DNA of 64,000 nt from Gemmata massiliana (GTDB taxonomy: Bacteria; Planctomycetota; Planctomycetia; Gemmatales; Gemmataceae). Shown here one piece after another: positions 8,496 through 17,759 of this stretch (the stretch's first letter is position 1; every line of letters begins with the position of its first letter). The stretch lies in assembly GCA_000531095.1 (NCBI GenBank), contig HG799468.1, positions 211,942-275,941 on the forward strand. The letters run 5' to 3'. Position numbers and translations under genes: made by a program. Below the pieces are notes generated by a model, which had not been told where the DNA came from, did not search any database, and worked only from the letters and a program-made list of their open reading frames with translations.

Positions 8496-8984
8496 ATGGC
8501 CGGCGATCTCCGTTCCGCACTGACTGACGCCATCGGCGACGAACTGGACGCGGCACTGTCGCGCATCGTTCACTGTGTGAACCAACTGACCGATGCCCAA
8601 GTGTGGTGGCGCCCGCCGGAGGGCACGAACGCTATTGGGAACCTCGTGTTGCACCTCACGGGCAACATTCAGCAAATCATCGCGAACAACCTGACCAATG
8701 CGCCCGACACCCGGGACCGGCCGGCCGAATTCGCCGCACGCGACGTCGTGCCGAAGGCCGATCTACTTAGTCGTTTGACGGCCGCGGTTACTGCGGCCAA
8801 AGCTGCGGTCGCGGGCGCCACGATCGAGCAACTCACGGCCGTGCGCCGGGTGAACGCTTTCGATTGGACCGGCATCCGGGCGGTCGTGCGGAGTGTGGCG
8901 CACTTCCGCGGGCACACGCAAGAGATCATCCACATCACGCGCACCGTTCTCGGCGCCGGTTACCAGTTCGCCGGGCCGCGCTGA
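8496..8984 (+). CDS. DinB/DUF1572-like four-helix protein
   Basis: The protein has 162 residues. The pattern AIGNLVLHLTGNIQQII in the first half and VAHFRGHTQEIIHITR near the end supplies three spaced His residues, as in DinB/YfiT-type metal-binding four-helix bundles. Some relatives are thiol transferases; most have no assigned substrate. GAGGA lies 7 bp before ATG 8496. It is 31 bp after the membrane protein gene and 19 bp before the next one, so the three probably form one transcript. Confidence 0.82.
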   Translation: MAGDLRSALTDAIGDELDAALSRIVHCVNQLTDAQVWWRPPEGTNAIGNLVLHLTGNIQQIIANNLTNAPDTRDRPAEFAARDVVPKADLLSRLTAAVTAAKAAVAGATIEQLTAVRRVNAFDWTGIRAVVRSVAHFRGHTQEIIHITRTVLGAGYQFAGPR

Positions 8985-9003
8985 CCACGATTGGGGTCGA
9001 TTC

Positions 9004-9555
9004 ATGACGGACGCGGACGCCCAGCCGAAGCCCCCTTCGGCCGACGAAGTGAATCGCCTCTGGCAGCACGGGATGCACGAGGAGCGGCTGTTTCACGACC
9101 GGTTGAACTACTTCTCGTTCCTCGAAACCGGGCTGCTGACAATCTGCGGCATTATGTACAACAAGGAACCCGCGATCGGGTTCTTCCTCCCGATCACGGT
9201 CGTGGGGCTGCTGTTCACGCTGCTGTGGATCGTCATCCAAAAGCGCCACTGGACGTACTGCGAACACATCAACTCGCGCATCCGGGCGCTCGTGCCCGAG
9301 TACAAGGCCACGCTCGACGGCTACGTCCGCCCGGGGCGCCGCGACGGGTTCTCGCTCTCGAAGCCGCTCGCGCTGGCGGTGCCGTTCCTATTCGCCTGCA
9401 CCTGGGTCGCGTTCCTCGTGTGGATCTTGGTGAGGAACCATGTGCCGACCACCGTGGAAGGTGTCACGGTCGAGCGCATCGGGCTCGTGGTGCTGGCAGC
9501 AGCACTGGCTTGGGTGATGTTCAAACTCCGGCGCCTGGAACAGCGCCTCAAGTAA
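9004..9555 (+). CDS. four-helix membrane protein, unknown function
   Basis: The protein has 183 residues. Hydrophobic stretches form two pairs: LETGLLTICGIM with FFLPITVVGLLFTLLWIVI (about 40-78), and LALAVPFLFACTWVAFLVWI with IGLVVLAAALAWVMF (about 120-175). The acidic N-terminus carries EVNRLWQHGMHEERLFHDRL. No known domain recognised. The frame is open upstream but ATG 9004 lies just behind the stop of the DinB-like gene. Its stop (9553-9555) is one base from the stop of the convergent MBL gene, leaving no room for a terminator. Confidence 0.75.
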   Translation: MTDADAQPKPPSADEVNRLWQHGMHEERLFHDRLNYFSFLETGLLTICGIMYNKEPAIGFFLPITVVGLLFTLLWIVIQKRHWTYCEHINSRIRALVPEYKATLDGYVRPGRRDGFSLSKPLALAVPFLFACTWVAFLVWILVRNHVPTTVEGVTVERIGLVVLAAALAWVMFKLRRLEQRLK

Positions 9556-9556
9556 G

Positions 9557-10564
9557 CTACGCCCACCCGTCTGGAAACGTCGTGTTCGCGAAAACCGCGC
9601 GGGCTTCGGCGAGCATCTCCCGGCGCGCGATCGCGTCGTACCGACCCGAGAAGTGGAACAGGATCAACCGACCGATGCCGGCACGCGACGCCATAAGTGC
9701 GACTTCCTCTGTGGTGGAGTGCATCACAGGTTCCGCGAGGTCCGAGTCGGCGGCTCGGTACTGGCTCTCGCACACCACCGTGTTCACCCCGCGTAACCAC
9801 GACACGAGCGCGTCCGCGGTCGCGGGGGTCATGCGGAAGTCGGTCAGGTACGCAATCGAATCGCCTGGAGTGGTGACGAGCAGTTCGGTTTGCAAAGCAC
9901 CGAGCGAATGAGAAACGCCGTCAATTTCGACGGTTTCCCCCGGTGCGGCACTCGGACCGCGTAGTCGCTTCACCCACGGCCCGGGTTTCAGCCCCTTGGC
10001 GGTCAACTTCGCCGTATCCACGTTCACGCGATCCATTTCGCGCACCAAGTACCCCACCGAAGGAGTGCCGTGATCGAGTAACGTGGCTTCGACCGTGAAA
10101 CCTTCGCCCTCAATCACGGTCCGCCCCTGGCGCGTGCGTTCGGGCGCCGTGTGAGCGGTCCGGAAGCCCTCTTTGGCGAGAAATCGGGCCTCGCGCACCG
10201 CGTCCGGCCCGATCTCGGAAACGAACCACTCACCCTCCTGCTTTTCGTCCACAAGGTTCCACAGGAACCCGCGGAACCGGTGCTGAATCACCTCAGCGCT
10301 GCCGTGCGGCACCCAGATCCGGTTCTCTTTTGCGGTGCGGTCGAAGTTCAGCCGGAAGAACAGATCGAAGCCCGCGATGTGATCCATGTGCAAGTGCGAG
10401 AAGCACAGGTGGTCGACTTCGCGCAAGTCGGCGGGGCCGAGTTGGTGCGGGCACCCGTCGCCGCAATCGAACAGGAGCCGCGTTTGCGCCTGCCCCGTGT
10501 CCACTTTCACGAACAGCGCGTTGTCCTGTTCCGCTTGGCCGAGAACCTGGAAAGTCAGAGGCAC
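9557..10564 (-). CDS. MBL-fold hydrolase, ribonuclease Z-like
   Basis: The protein has 335 residues. The metallo-beta-lactamase zinc motif SHLHMDH (56-62) is complete; LLDHGTPSVGYLV, AYLTDFRMT, VVCESQYR and LILFHFSGRY supply the later ligands and match the RNase Z/ElaC-like branch. True RNase Z matures tRNA 3' ends; that this copy does so is inference. GTG 10564 is chosen because GGGGAG sits 6 to 8 bp upstream and the protein then begins VPLTFQVLG. A TTG at 10624 is also in frame, but that extension would be encoded by the palindromic repeat at 10576-10707. Confidence 0.82.
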   Translation of the reverse strand: MPLTFQVLGQAEQDNALFVKVDTGQAQTRLLFDCGDGCPHQLGPADLREVDHLCFSHLHMDHIAGFDLFFRLNFDRTAKENRIWVPHGSAEVIQHRFRGFLWNLVDEKQEGEWFVSEIGPDAVREARFLAKEGFRTAHTAPERTRQGRTVIEGEGFTVEATLLDHGTPSVGYLVREMDRVNVDTAKLTAKGLKPGPWVKRLRGPSAAPGETVEIDGVSHSLGALQTELLVTTPGDSIAYLTDFRMTPATADALVSWLRGVNTVVCESQYRAADSDLAEPVMHSTTEEVALMASRAGIGRLILFHFSGRYDAIARREMLAEARAVFANTTFPDGWA

Positions 10565-10575
10565 GGCGAACTCCC

Positions 10576-10707
10576 CACGATCCAGGTGAACCCCGACCGC
10601 GAGGTCGGCGGGTGCGCGGTACAAGGTCGGTGGGCACGCTGCGCAAGGAGGGCGCTCCCGGCTCGCTTCACCCGCCGACCTCGCGGTCGGGGTTCACCTG
10701 GATCGTG
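10576..10707. repeat. inverted repeat, 39-bp perfect arms (family A variant)
   Basis: Arms at 10576-10614 and 10669-10707 are exact reverse complements, with a 54-bp spacer. Each arm contains CCGACC-GCGA-GGTCGG flanked by GAAC on one side and GGGTG on the other. That matches the CCGCCC-GCAA-GGGCGG element found elsewhere in the window, except for a paired C-to-A/G-to-T change in the stem and a loop change. It fills the gap between the AMP nucleosidase stop (10736) and the MBL-gene start (10564). Confidence 0.9.
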
Positions 10708-10735
10708 CGCCGACCCTGCAGTCGGAATCTGCCAG

Positions 10736-11518
10736 TTAGTGTGGGCGTTCCTCGAACCGCAGGTGGCGCACGGACGTGCCGAAGTCGCGCAGCTCCATCA
10801 GCGCCGTAATCCCCACATCCAGGTGCTTGCGAACGAACATCTCGGTGACGGTCGCGTCGCTCTTGGACGTCTTCACACCTTCGGGCGTCATCGGGTTATC
10901 CGATACGAGAAGGAGGGCGCCTTTGGGAATCCGGTTCACGAACCCGACCACATAAATTGTCGCGGTCTCCATGTCGATCGCGCTGGCGCGGATGTCTCGC
11001 AGATACTGTTTGAACCGGTCGTCGTGTTCCCACACGCGGCGGTTCGTCGTGTAAACGGTGCCGCTCCAGTAATCGATGTCGTGCTTGCTACTGGCCGCCG
11101 CGACAGCGGCTTGCAACCGGAACGACGGGAGCGCGGGCACTTCGGGTGCGAGGTAGTCGTGACTCGTCCCCTCCCCGCGGATCGCCGCGATGGGCAGGAT
11201 GAAGTCGCCGACCTTCGTACTCTTCAGGCCGCCGCACTTGCCCAGGAACAGCACTCCCTTCGGCTCGATCGCCGAAAGCAGGTCCATCACGGTCGCGGCC
11301 ATCGCGCTGCCCATCCCGAAGTTCAGGATGGTGATGTTCTCCGCGGTCGCAGACGTCATGGGCCGGTCGCGCCCGACGATCTCGACCCCGTACTTCGCAG
11401 CGAACAATTCGACATAGTGCGCGAAGTTGGTGAGCAGAATGTACTTCCCGAACTGCTCGACCGGGCGCCCCGTGTACCGCGGCAGCCAGTCCAGCACGAT
11501 CTCCGCTTTTGTCTTCAT
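10736..11518 (-). CDS. amn: AMP nucleosidase, short form
   Basis: The protein has 260 residues of the PNP/UDP-phosphorylase superfamily. Recognisable blocks are ILLTNFAHYVELFA, GRDRPMTSATAENITILNFG, LFLGKCGGLKS, SAIDMETATIYVVGF and ALLLVSDNPMTPEGVK. The family cleaves AMP to adenine and ribose 5-phosphate. The E. coli enzyme is longer, with an extra N-terminal domain that is absent here; short forms of this length are usual in several phyla. ATG 11518 (MKTKAEIV) is taken rather than upstream in-frame codons that overlap the helicase gene. It lies 64 bp downstream of the DUF4011 helicase gene on the same strand and may be cotranscribed. Confidence 0.85.
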   Translation of the reverse strand: MKTKAEIVLDWLPRYTGRPVEQFGKYILLTNFAHYVELFAAKYGVEIVGRDRPMTSATAENITILNFGMGSAMAATVMDLLSAIEPKGVLFLGKCGGLKSTKVGDFILPIAAIRGEGTSHDYLAPEVPALPSFRLQAAVAAASSKHDIDYWSGTVYTTNRRVWEHDDRFKQYLRDIRASAIDMETATIYVVGFVNRIPKGALLLVSDNPMTPEGVKTSKSDATVTEMFVRKHLDVGITALMELRDFGTSVRHLRFEERPH

Positions 11519-11582
11519 GCACGCGCTCCGAGAGGTCCGCTGATTGTGCTGCGGCGCTGCCGTGGTGACAAGGCGAGCGGAC

Positions 11583-14500
11583 TCAGGGCCGCACAACCAC
11601 CTTCACCAAATTGTCTTCGGTCGAGGTCAGCTTACCCTCGGCCGTCAGGGTGTTGATCGCCTGCGCCACGCGCTCGCGGATCTTCGGCCCGACGCGCTTG
11701 AACCCGAGGCGCTTGGACACTGCGGAGATCAAGTCTTCCGCGGGCATCGTCCCGAACTCTGTCAGCGACGCGAACAGGGTGTCGTGAAGCACGTTATCGC
11801 TGACCTTTTCGATGGAATCGAAATCCAGTTCGACTTCCTTCACCGGTTTAAGCTTCACGGCCGCGACCACTTCCGGCTCGGGCACGGGGGTGGGTTTCGC
11901 GGGCGGTTTGCGGGCCGCTTCGAGCGCCGCGAGCACGCGATTCACCTGACCGTTGCGGTCCCGGACCCAGTCCGTGGACCACACCCGAACGAGGCGCCAG
12001 CCCAGCCCTTCGAGCACCGCCTGGCGGAGCCGGTCGCGGTCGCGGGCGGTCGCGGCCGAGTGGTAGGTGGCGCCGTCGCACTCGACGCCGAGCAGGTACT
12101 TTCCCCCACCCGCGTCGGTGATCGCGAGGTCGATGAGGTACCCGCCGCACCCCACCTGCCTGTGGATCGTGAGCCCGCGCCGCGCCAACTCGTCGCCGAC
12201 CTCTTGCTCGAACGGGCTGTCGGCCCCGCGCCGGCCGGCCTCGGTTACTGCGGCCGCAAGAGCGGTAGGGCCGCGTTCGGCGAAATCGAGAAATGCCTTG
12301 AGCAGCTTCGCGCCCTCAGCTTCCGTGCGCGACAAATCGACATCGTTCGAGGTCATGCTCGAGATGACGCACATCGCCCGCCGCGCCCGCGTGACCGCAA
12401 CGTTCAACCGGCGCTCCCCGCCCTGCCGGTTCAGCGGCCCGAACCGCATCGCGACCTTACCCACGTCGTCCGGCCCGTAACCGATGCTCAGCATCACCAC
12501 GTCGCGCTCGTCGCCCTGCACGTTTTCCAGGTTCTTCACGAAGAACGGGTCTACGCGATCGGCTGCGAAGAACTCTTCAGCCCCTTTGTTCGCGCGGCGC
12601 AATACTTCGAGTTCATCGAGAATGCGGTCCTGCTGCCGTTGGCTGAACGCGATCACGCCCAAACTCTGGTCCGGTGTTTGTCGCGCGTGTTCCATCACGA
12701 GTGCGGCCACGCGCTTCGCCTCGATCGGGTTCACGCCGTCCTTGAAGCGGCCCTCGGGCACCTTCACGAACCGCACTGCGGGACTTGTGGCGTCGTCCGC
12801 ACTCGGGAATGTGATGAGCGAGCTGCTGTAAAAGAACTTGTTCGAGAACGCGATGAGCGCCTCGCGCCGACTGCGGTAGTGCCACCGCAATCGCTTGCGG
12901 CAAATCCCCAGCGAAAGGCACACGTCCAACAAGCTCTCGAACCCTGCGGTACCGCCCTCGTCGGGGTGCGGCTCGTCGCTCGTGTCTTCGCCACTGCGAG
13001 CGAAGAAATCTGTTGGCGGAAGTTGCTTGGGGTCGCCGCCGACCACGAGTTGCTTTCCGCGGTAAATCGCGCACACCGCGTCGTGTGGTCGGACCTGGGA
13101 TGCTTCGTCGAAGATCACCAGATCGAACGCGAACTCTGGGTTATCGAGGTAGGTGCTGACCGCGAGCGGACTCATCATGAGGCACGGCTTGATGCGCGGG
13201 AGCAGCGTCGGCATCTTCGCGAACAAGTGGCGCAGCGGGAGGTGCCGGCGCTTCTTGTTCACCTCGCGCAACAGGATGCCGAGTTCCGACGCATCGGGCG
13301 CACCGTCGCGCACACGCGGGCGGTTGGACTTCGTGAGCAACAGCGAGCGCATGCGATCACCCGCGGTCCGCACAGAAAGTCGATCCAGTTCCGCGAAGCG
13401 ACTCACGAGCCGCTCTTGTTTGTCCGTCGTGAATTCGCCGAGTACGGGCACTTGTTGATGAATGGCATCGAGCCACAAACGGAAGAAGCGCGAGCGGAAC
13501 GCCTCGGCCGCGTGTTCCACCCCGAACTCGCCCGCGCGCACCTCATCCAGAACACCGCCCAAACCCGCGGCCCCGGCGTCGCGCTCGACGTGCACAAACC
13601 GCACCCACTCGAACACGCGGTCGGCATCCGCAGCGCGATCACTGGCCCACAGCGCGAGTTCCGCGAGCGGCAAGTTATTCAGAACGACGTTGGTCGAAAC
13701 CGTGACTGTTGGATCGAAGACGGCTCCCGTAACGTGCCCCCACTCAGTCGCGAACGCACCGGCGCGAGTTGTTTCGTTCTGCTGAATAGCCGCCTTTAAT
13801 CGTTCCCGTGCCGTCTGTTCCGTGAGGACGCCTCTTAGTTGCGGCAGCACCGGGCGCTTCCACCGATCAAGCAATCGGAGCAGTTCCTCGCCAAGTGTAG
13901 CGCGTTCCGCACGCACGCGGTCATCGGTCGGCTGTCCTTCTTCCAACTGTTTGACGCGCGAGGCCACGACCGAGAGCCGTGCGGAAGCCACAGCCGCGTC
14001 GCGAATACGGGTGCCGGGGACGTCTTGCCCCGGGGTCAACAGTTTGATGAGTGCCTGTAATCCGGCCGCTTCACGATCGAGCGCGGCCAACTCGATCGCG
14101 AGCCACGCTCGTACTTCGGCGAGTGTCTTCGCTTCGAGAGGCGGAACAACAAAATCTCGCCCCGCTGCCGTGAGTTGATCGCGAAACGCGCGCTCCGCGG
14201 CTTCCAGCGCGGTTGTACTATCACCAACTGCTTTCCGGTCGCGCTTTGCGAGTGATTCGTGCTTCACGCCCCACTCTTCCAGCGTTTCCACTGCCCGAAG
14301 AGCCTCCAGCGTCCCGGTCCAATCCGGTCCGCCGGTCGTGTCTTTCATCAGGTCGTTGCCATACGCACCCACTACCTGACGAGCGGCATCGGCCTGTTGG
14401 TGGTACCCGGCGAGCGCGGTTACATCCGTCCGGAGCAATGTCCCCGTTCGCGGCGAACTGGCGTACCACGCGGAAACCTGTTTACTCAAACCCCACCAGC

Positions 14501-16823
14501 GCGGGAACAGGCGCGACCAGAACGACCGCCCGGCGTTGGCCGCATCGCGCGCGATTGCGGACGATTCCGGCGCGAACGCCGCGGGCGAGAACCGCGAAAT
14601 GAGGTCGGTTCGGACGGTTTGTGCGGCCCGGTCCTGCTCGTCCGCACGCGACACCACCGCGAGCAAGTCCTTTCGCCGCCCGGCAGTCCCCCACGAACGC
14701 GGCCCTGCACCGATCCGACCGATCACATCTCCCAGGCGCACACACTCGGCTAGCTTCGCCAGTTCCGGTACGCGCCCCACCCCAAGTGCCTGCGTCGCGG
14801 CGAGGGCCGCGCGATCCAGTTCTGCGGCCAGTGAGTCCAAGCGCCGAATCGCGTCCGCGGATTGTTGCACCACAACGAATCGGTTGCGGAGCGTGAGTGC
14901 AGCCCCTTCGGTCAGGCGCTCGCGGTCGGTGCTCACCGCACTGAGAGCGTTAGCGTCACAACTCTTCACCGCCACAAGGTCGAATTCCGGCAATTTCGCG
15001 CCAAGTTCACGCGCCTCCAGAACCGCTTGGTGCAGTTCGACCGCGCGCTGCGCAGCCGTTCGCGGGTCAGAATCGAACCACTCGGGCGGAAAGAATGGGA
15101 GCGGGAGCAGCGAACGGGCGTCCGCGAGAGCCGCGTCCCATTCGAGCACCGAGGGCGGCTCAGGGCTAACACCCGCTTCGGCGAGAGCCGCCACCGCTTT
15201 TTCGGCTGCGGGAATCGCTCCGGCGAGCCGGTTCAGGTGGAATCGCGCATCGTCCTTCGCTTCTTGCGAAAACGTGACGAGCTTGCACCCGCGCCACGGG
15301 TGCCCACTGGGGTTCTCCACCACCGGCGCACAATCGCCCAGGCGTGTAAGAACATCGTCGCATGACTGGAGATAAGCCGCGTCTTTATTCAACACATCGG
15401 GAATCGCGATGCGCGAGCGTGCGGGCAAGCTCCCGAGTTTCGCGACCTCGCCGTGTACGCGGAACACCGACATCCCCAGCGGTACACGAATCCTGTGCAA
15501 TTCGGCCACGAAGTCGTTCAGTTTGCTCCGGCTCTCGGCCAACTGCGTCAGTTGCGAATCGACGTCCGGTGCGCCGACCGGTTTCAGTTCCAGGCACCGC
15601 CCCAATTCGGTCACGACTTCGCGCTTGTTGGCCTTATGGCTGTGCAGTTCCAAACAGAAGTCGCCCAGCCCGCAGCGGTCCAATCGGCGCTTCACGACTT
15701 CGAGTGCGGCCGTTTTCTCGCTCACGAACAGCACCGTTTTGCCGGACTGCAGCGCTTCAGCGATCATGTTGGAAATAGTCTGGCTCTTACCCGTACCGGG
15801 CGGGCCGTCCATCACGAGGTGCGCGCCGCGCTTGACCGCTTCGATCGCCTCGTGCTGGCTGCTGTCCGCGTCGAGAATGTGAACGGCCGCGACCGGCGGA
15901 ACCACCGCGTCGAGTTGCTCCGCGGTCGGCAGATCGCTGGGCGGTTGGAGAGCCGCCGCGCCGTCGCCCGCTACTGCGCGGCAAACCGGATGCGCCTTGA
16001 CCTTCTCCGCGTTGCGCCCCAAATCCTCCCACATCGCGAGTTTCTGAAAATTGAATACGCCCAGCGCCGCTTCGGGGACCACGCCCCACCGAGGAATGTC
16101 CTTTACGCGGTCCGCGACGAGCGCGAAATACTTCGCCGCGCACTCCGGGTCTTCCGGGTCGAGTGTGTACTCGTTCGCAGCGGGCAGTTTGATGCGGAAC
16201 TGCGTTTGGAGCAACTCGGCGAGGCAGTGGTTCGGCAGAATGTCGTCCTCTTCTGCTACGAGCGTAAACGGCGCCTCTACCGTTTCGCGTTCGAGCTTCA
16301 CCGGAACGAGCAACAGCGGCGAGCGGATTTCCTCTTCCGAATCCGCACTCTCGTACCAGCGGAGGAAGCCGAACGCCGCGAACAGCGTGGTAACGCCGTG
16401 ATCGGTTTGGGCTTCCTCCGACAGGCGCTTGAGCCGGATCAGGCGCGCGGCGAGTTGTCGATCGGTTTGGTCCGTGAGTAGGTGCGCGGATTTGAGGCGG
16501 TTCGAGCGCAAACACTGATCGAGCAACTCTCGGCGAACCGCGTCCTCGTTCGCCTGGGTCGTTCCGGTCGTCGGATCGAAGTCGGACGAGAGCATTTCCG
16601 CATCGAGCACCTCTTGGGGCAGTCCGAGGATGTCGCGCTTCCACGCGAACGTGAGCCGGTGGCCGTCCTGAACCAGTTGGCGCCAGAAGTCCGGCGCCAG
16701 CGGGTGCATCAGCGACACGCCGCCGATGCGCCCGGCCACGAACTTGATGAGCCGGTTCCGCTTCGTGGTGTCGAGCAGGGCCTTGCGCCACTCGGCGAGT
16801 CGCGCGTCGAGATCGGTTGGCAT
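11583..16823 (-). CDS. DUF4011 superfamily I helicase with C-terminal MTES_1575/Vsr-like endonuclease
   Basis: A 1746-residue protein. The N-terminus (LAEWRKALLDTTKRNRLIKF) is the DUF4011 lead. Helicase motifs follow: I DGPPGTGKSQT (about 337), II FDEASQV (about 1235), III GDPKQLPPTDFF, IV RWHYRSRREALI, then VQGDERDVVMLSIGYG and VI LNVAVTRARRAM (about 1477). The region between motifs I and II is a long helical insert. Residues about 1535-1625 form a nuclease domain: FEQEVGDELARRG, GGYLIDLAITD, GVECDGATYHS, GWRLVRVWSTDW. A winged-helix-like tail ends the protein. The architecture is typical of large single-protein systems suspected of acting on foreign DNA; the function here is inferred. No methylase or specificity gene is adjacent. 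Confidence 0.9.
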   Translation of the reverse strand: MPTDLDARLAEWRKALLDTTKRNRLIKFVAGRIGGVSLMHPLAPDFWRQLVQDGHRLTFAWKRDILGLPQEVLDAEMLSSDFDPTTGTTQANEDAVRRELLDQCLRSNRLKSAHLLTDQTDRQLAARLIRLKRLSEEAQTDHGVTTLFAAFGFLRWYESADSEEEIRSPLLLVPVKLERETVEAPFTLVAEEDDILPNHCLAELLQTQFRIKLPAANEYTLDPEDPECAAKYFALVADRVKDIPRWGVVPEAALGVFNFQKLAMWEDLGRNAEKVKAHPVCRAVAGDGAAALQPPSDLPTAEQLDAVVPPVAAVHILDADSSQHEAIEAVKRGAHLVMDGPPGTGKSQTISNMIAEALQSGKTVLFVSEKTAALEVVKRRLDRCGLGDFCLELHSHKANKREVVTELGRCLELKPVGAPDVDSQLTQLAESRSKLNDFVAELHRIRVPLGMSVFRVHGEVAKLGSLPARSRIAIPDVLNKDAAYLQSCDDVLTRLGDCAPVVENPSGHPWRGCKLVTFSQEAKDDARFHLNRLAGAIPAAEKAVAALAEAGVSPEPPSVLEWDAALADARSLLPLPFFPPEWFDSDPRTAAQRAVELHQAVLEARELGAKLPEFDLVAVKSCDANALSAVSTDRERLTEGAALTLRNRFVVVQQSADAIRRLDSLAAELDRAALAATQALGVGRVPELAKLAECVRLGDVIGRIGAGPRSWGTAGRRKDLLAVVSRADEQDRAAQTVRTDLISRFSPAAFAPESSAIARDAANAGRSFWSRLFPRWWGLSKQVSAWYASSPRTGTLLRTDVTALAGYHQQADAARQVVGAYGNDLMKDTTGGPDWTGTLEALRAVETLEEWGVKHESLAKRDRKAVGDSTTALEAAERAFRDQLTAAGRDFVVPPLEAKTLAEVRAWLAIELAALDREAAGLQALIKLLTPGQDVPGTRIRDAAVASARLSVVASRVKQLEEGQPTDDRVRAERATLGEELLRLLDRWKRPVLPQLRGVLTEQTARERLKAAIQQNETTRAGAFATEWGHVTGAVFDPTVTVSTNVVLNNLPLAELALWASDRAADADRVFEWVRFVHVERDAGAAGLGGVLDEVRAGEFGVEHAAEAFRSRFFRLWLDAIHQQVPVLGEFTTDKQERLVSRFAELDRLSVRTAGDRMRSLLLTKSNRPRVRDGAPDASELGILLREVNKKRRHLPLRHLFAKMPTLLPRIKPCLMMSPLAVSTYLDNPEFAFDLVIFDEASQVRPHDAVCAIYRGKQLVVGGDPKQLPPTDFFARSGEDTSDEPHPDEGGTAGFESLLDVCLSLGICRKRLRWHYRSRREALIAFSNKFFYSSSLITFPSADDATSPAVRFVKVPEGRFKDGVNPIEAKRVAALVMEHARQTPDQSLGVIAFSQRQQDRILDELEVLRRANKGAEEFFAADRVDPFFVKNLENVQGDERDVVMLSIGYGPDDVGKVAMRFGPLNRQGGERRLNVAVTRARRAMCVISSMTSNDVDLSRTEAEGAKLLKAFLDFAERGPTALAAAVTEAGRRGADSPFEQEVGDELARRGLTIHRQVGCGGYLIDLAITDAGGGKYLLGVECDGATYHSAATARDRDRLRQAVLEGLGWRLVRVWSTDWVRDRNGQVNRVLAALEAARKPPAKPTPVPEPEVVAAVKLKPVKEVELDFDSIEKVSDNVLHDTLFASLTEFGTMPAEDLISAVSKRLGFKRVGPKIRERVAQAINTLTAEGKLTSTEDNLVKVVVRP

Positions 16824-17107
16824 TGCGTTCTCGTGTAACCGGGGTTCCGCCGTGTCAGCGTATCCGCCGGGGCAAATGGGGAAACGGAAATCGCCCCGCC
16901 CATTTGGAAGTGATTCGCCACAAGCGGCACCGCGTTTTCGTCCTTATCGAAACGAGATCGCGTTCACCCGCTCCAGCGTAGCCCTGTTACCAACCGCGAC
17001 ATATGTTCGTTTCATGCCGGTGGCAGAGGGAGAAGCTCGAGTTTGCCCCTGAAGAGGCTTCAGCGCACCAGCGATTGAGAATTGGCGCGAACTGCTGAAA
17101 CACCAAA

Positions 17108-17145
17108 AGCCGCTTACGCCCGACACCATCGGGACACAAGCGGCT
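17108..17145. repeat. two-part hairpin
   Basis: AGCCGCTT (17108-17115) pairs perfectly with AAGCGGCT (17138-17145), and inside them CCCG (17119-17122) pairs with CGGG (17130-17133). The nested stem separated by small internal loops could be a terminator or a structured RNA; there is no T tract. Confidence 0.45.
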
Positions 17146-17199
17146 GATTCGATCGCAAGATAGGGCAACTGAGCGGGTGAAATGTGCCCAAAGCGCCAA

Positions 17200-17224
17200 C
17201 ACGAGCAGTCATGGACCGCTCGTG
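17200..17224 (-). terminator. candidate terminator of the small lipoprotein gene
   Basis: CACGAGC (17200-17206) and GCTCGTG (17218-17224) form a 7-bp stem 28 bp beyond the stop of the minus-strand lipoprotein gene at 17253. On the minus strand TTGGCGCTTT follows, only weakly T-rich, so intrinsic termination is uncertain. Confidence 0.4.
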
Positions 17225-17252
17225 TCGAAAGTGAACCGAAAGTTCGGCCGGC

Positions 17253-17534
17253 TCAGCGCCCGCCGACCGGAGCCGGGTTCGCCGGAGCAGCCGGAGCTGG
17301 GCCGCCGAGAATCGGACCACCGCGGCGCGCCGCACCTTCGGGGTCTTCCTGGCTCGCCAGTTCACGCGGGAGCGGGAACGAGGGATCTGGTGCGAAGTAT
17401 TGCGGGTAGTGCTCCAGATACCGCGGGCTGGGCAGCGTCATGCCGCCCATAACCGTTTGGCACCCGCTGTTGCACGTCAGGGTCAGGCCGAGCAAGGCTG
17501 CGACGCTCGCCAGCCACCGCCGATTGGTTCGCAT
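17253..17534 (-). CDS. small secreted lipoprotein, unknown function
   Basis: The protein has 93 residues. A basic start (MRTNRRW) and hydrophobic core ASVAALLGLTLT lead to NSGC, the likely lipidation site. The mature part is short, with PSPRYLEHYPQYFAPDPSFP and a Pro/Ala/Gly tail. GAGG sits 7 bp before ATG 17534; an in-frame GTG 12 bp upstream overlaps that site and is less likely. Small lipoproteins with this Tyr/Pro-rich body are seen in planctomycetes, with no known role. Confidence 0.72.
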   Translation of the reverse strand: MRTNRRWLASVAALLGLTLTCNSGCQTVMGGMTLPSPRYLEHYPQYFAPDPSFPLPRELASQEDPEGAARRGGPILGGPAPAAPANPAPVGGR

Positions 17535-17759
17535 CTGAATCCTCACTCCCGTTCATTCGCGGTTCCCCGTCGCGCCCCAACGCGCGGGTAACCGGTGATG
17601 CCGCTTGTATCGACAAGAACGGTACCGCGGCTTCAGTGAAATTTCGCGGTCGCGCGCGTTGGGGCGGGATCGGGGAACGTTCGGTCGTTGACCGCGTTGG
17701 GTTTCGGCCCTAGCATGGCACCCTGTCGCTTCTCGCTCCCGAACGGACGACCTGAACGG

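Larger units (their letters stand above)
16824..17252. other. 429-bp intergenic region with two hairpins
   Basis: No coding frame with protein-like composition was found on either strand. It holds two hairpins annotated separately (17108-17145 and 17200-17224). The rest is the presumed promoter region of the helicase gene, without a clear -10/-35 pair. Confidence 0.5.

Noticed and set aside
11544-13799. 751-codon open frame on the plus strand
   Set aside because: It is antisense to the DUF4011 helicase motifs and has His/Arg/Glu-rich composition without domains; a by-product of high GC codon use.
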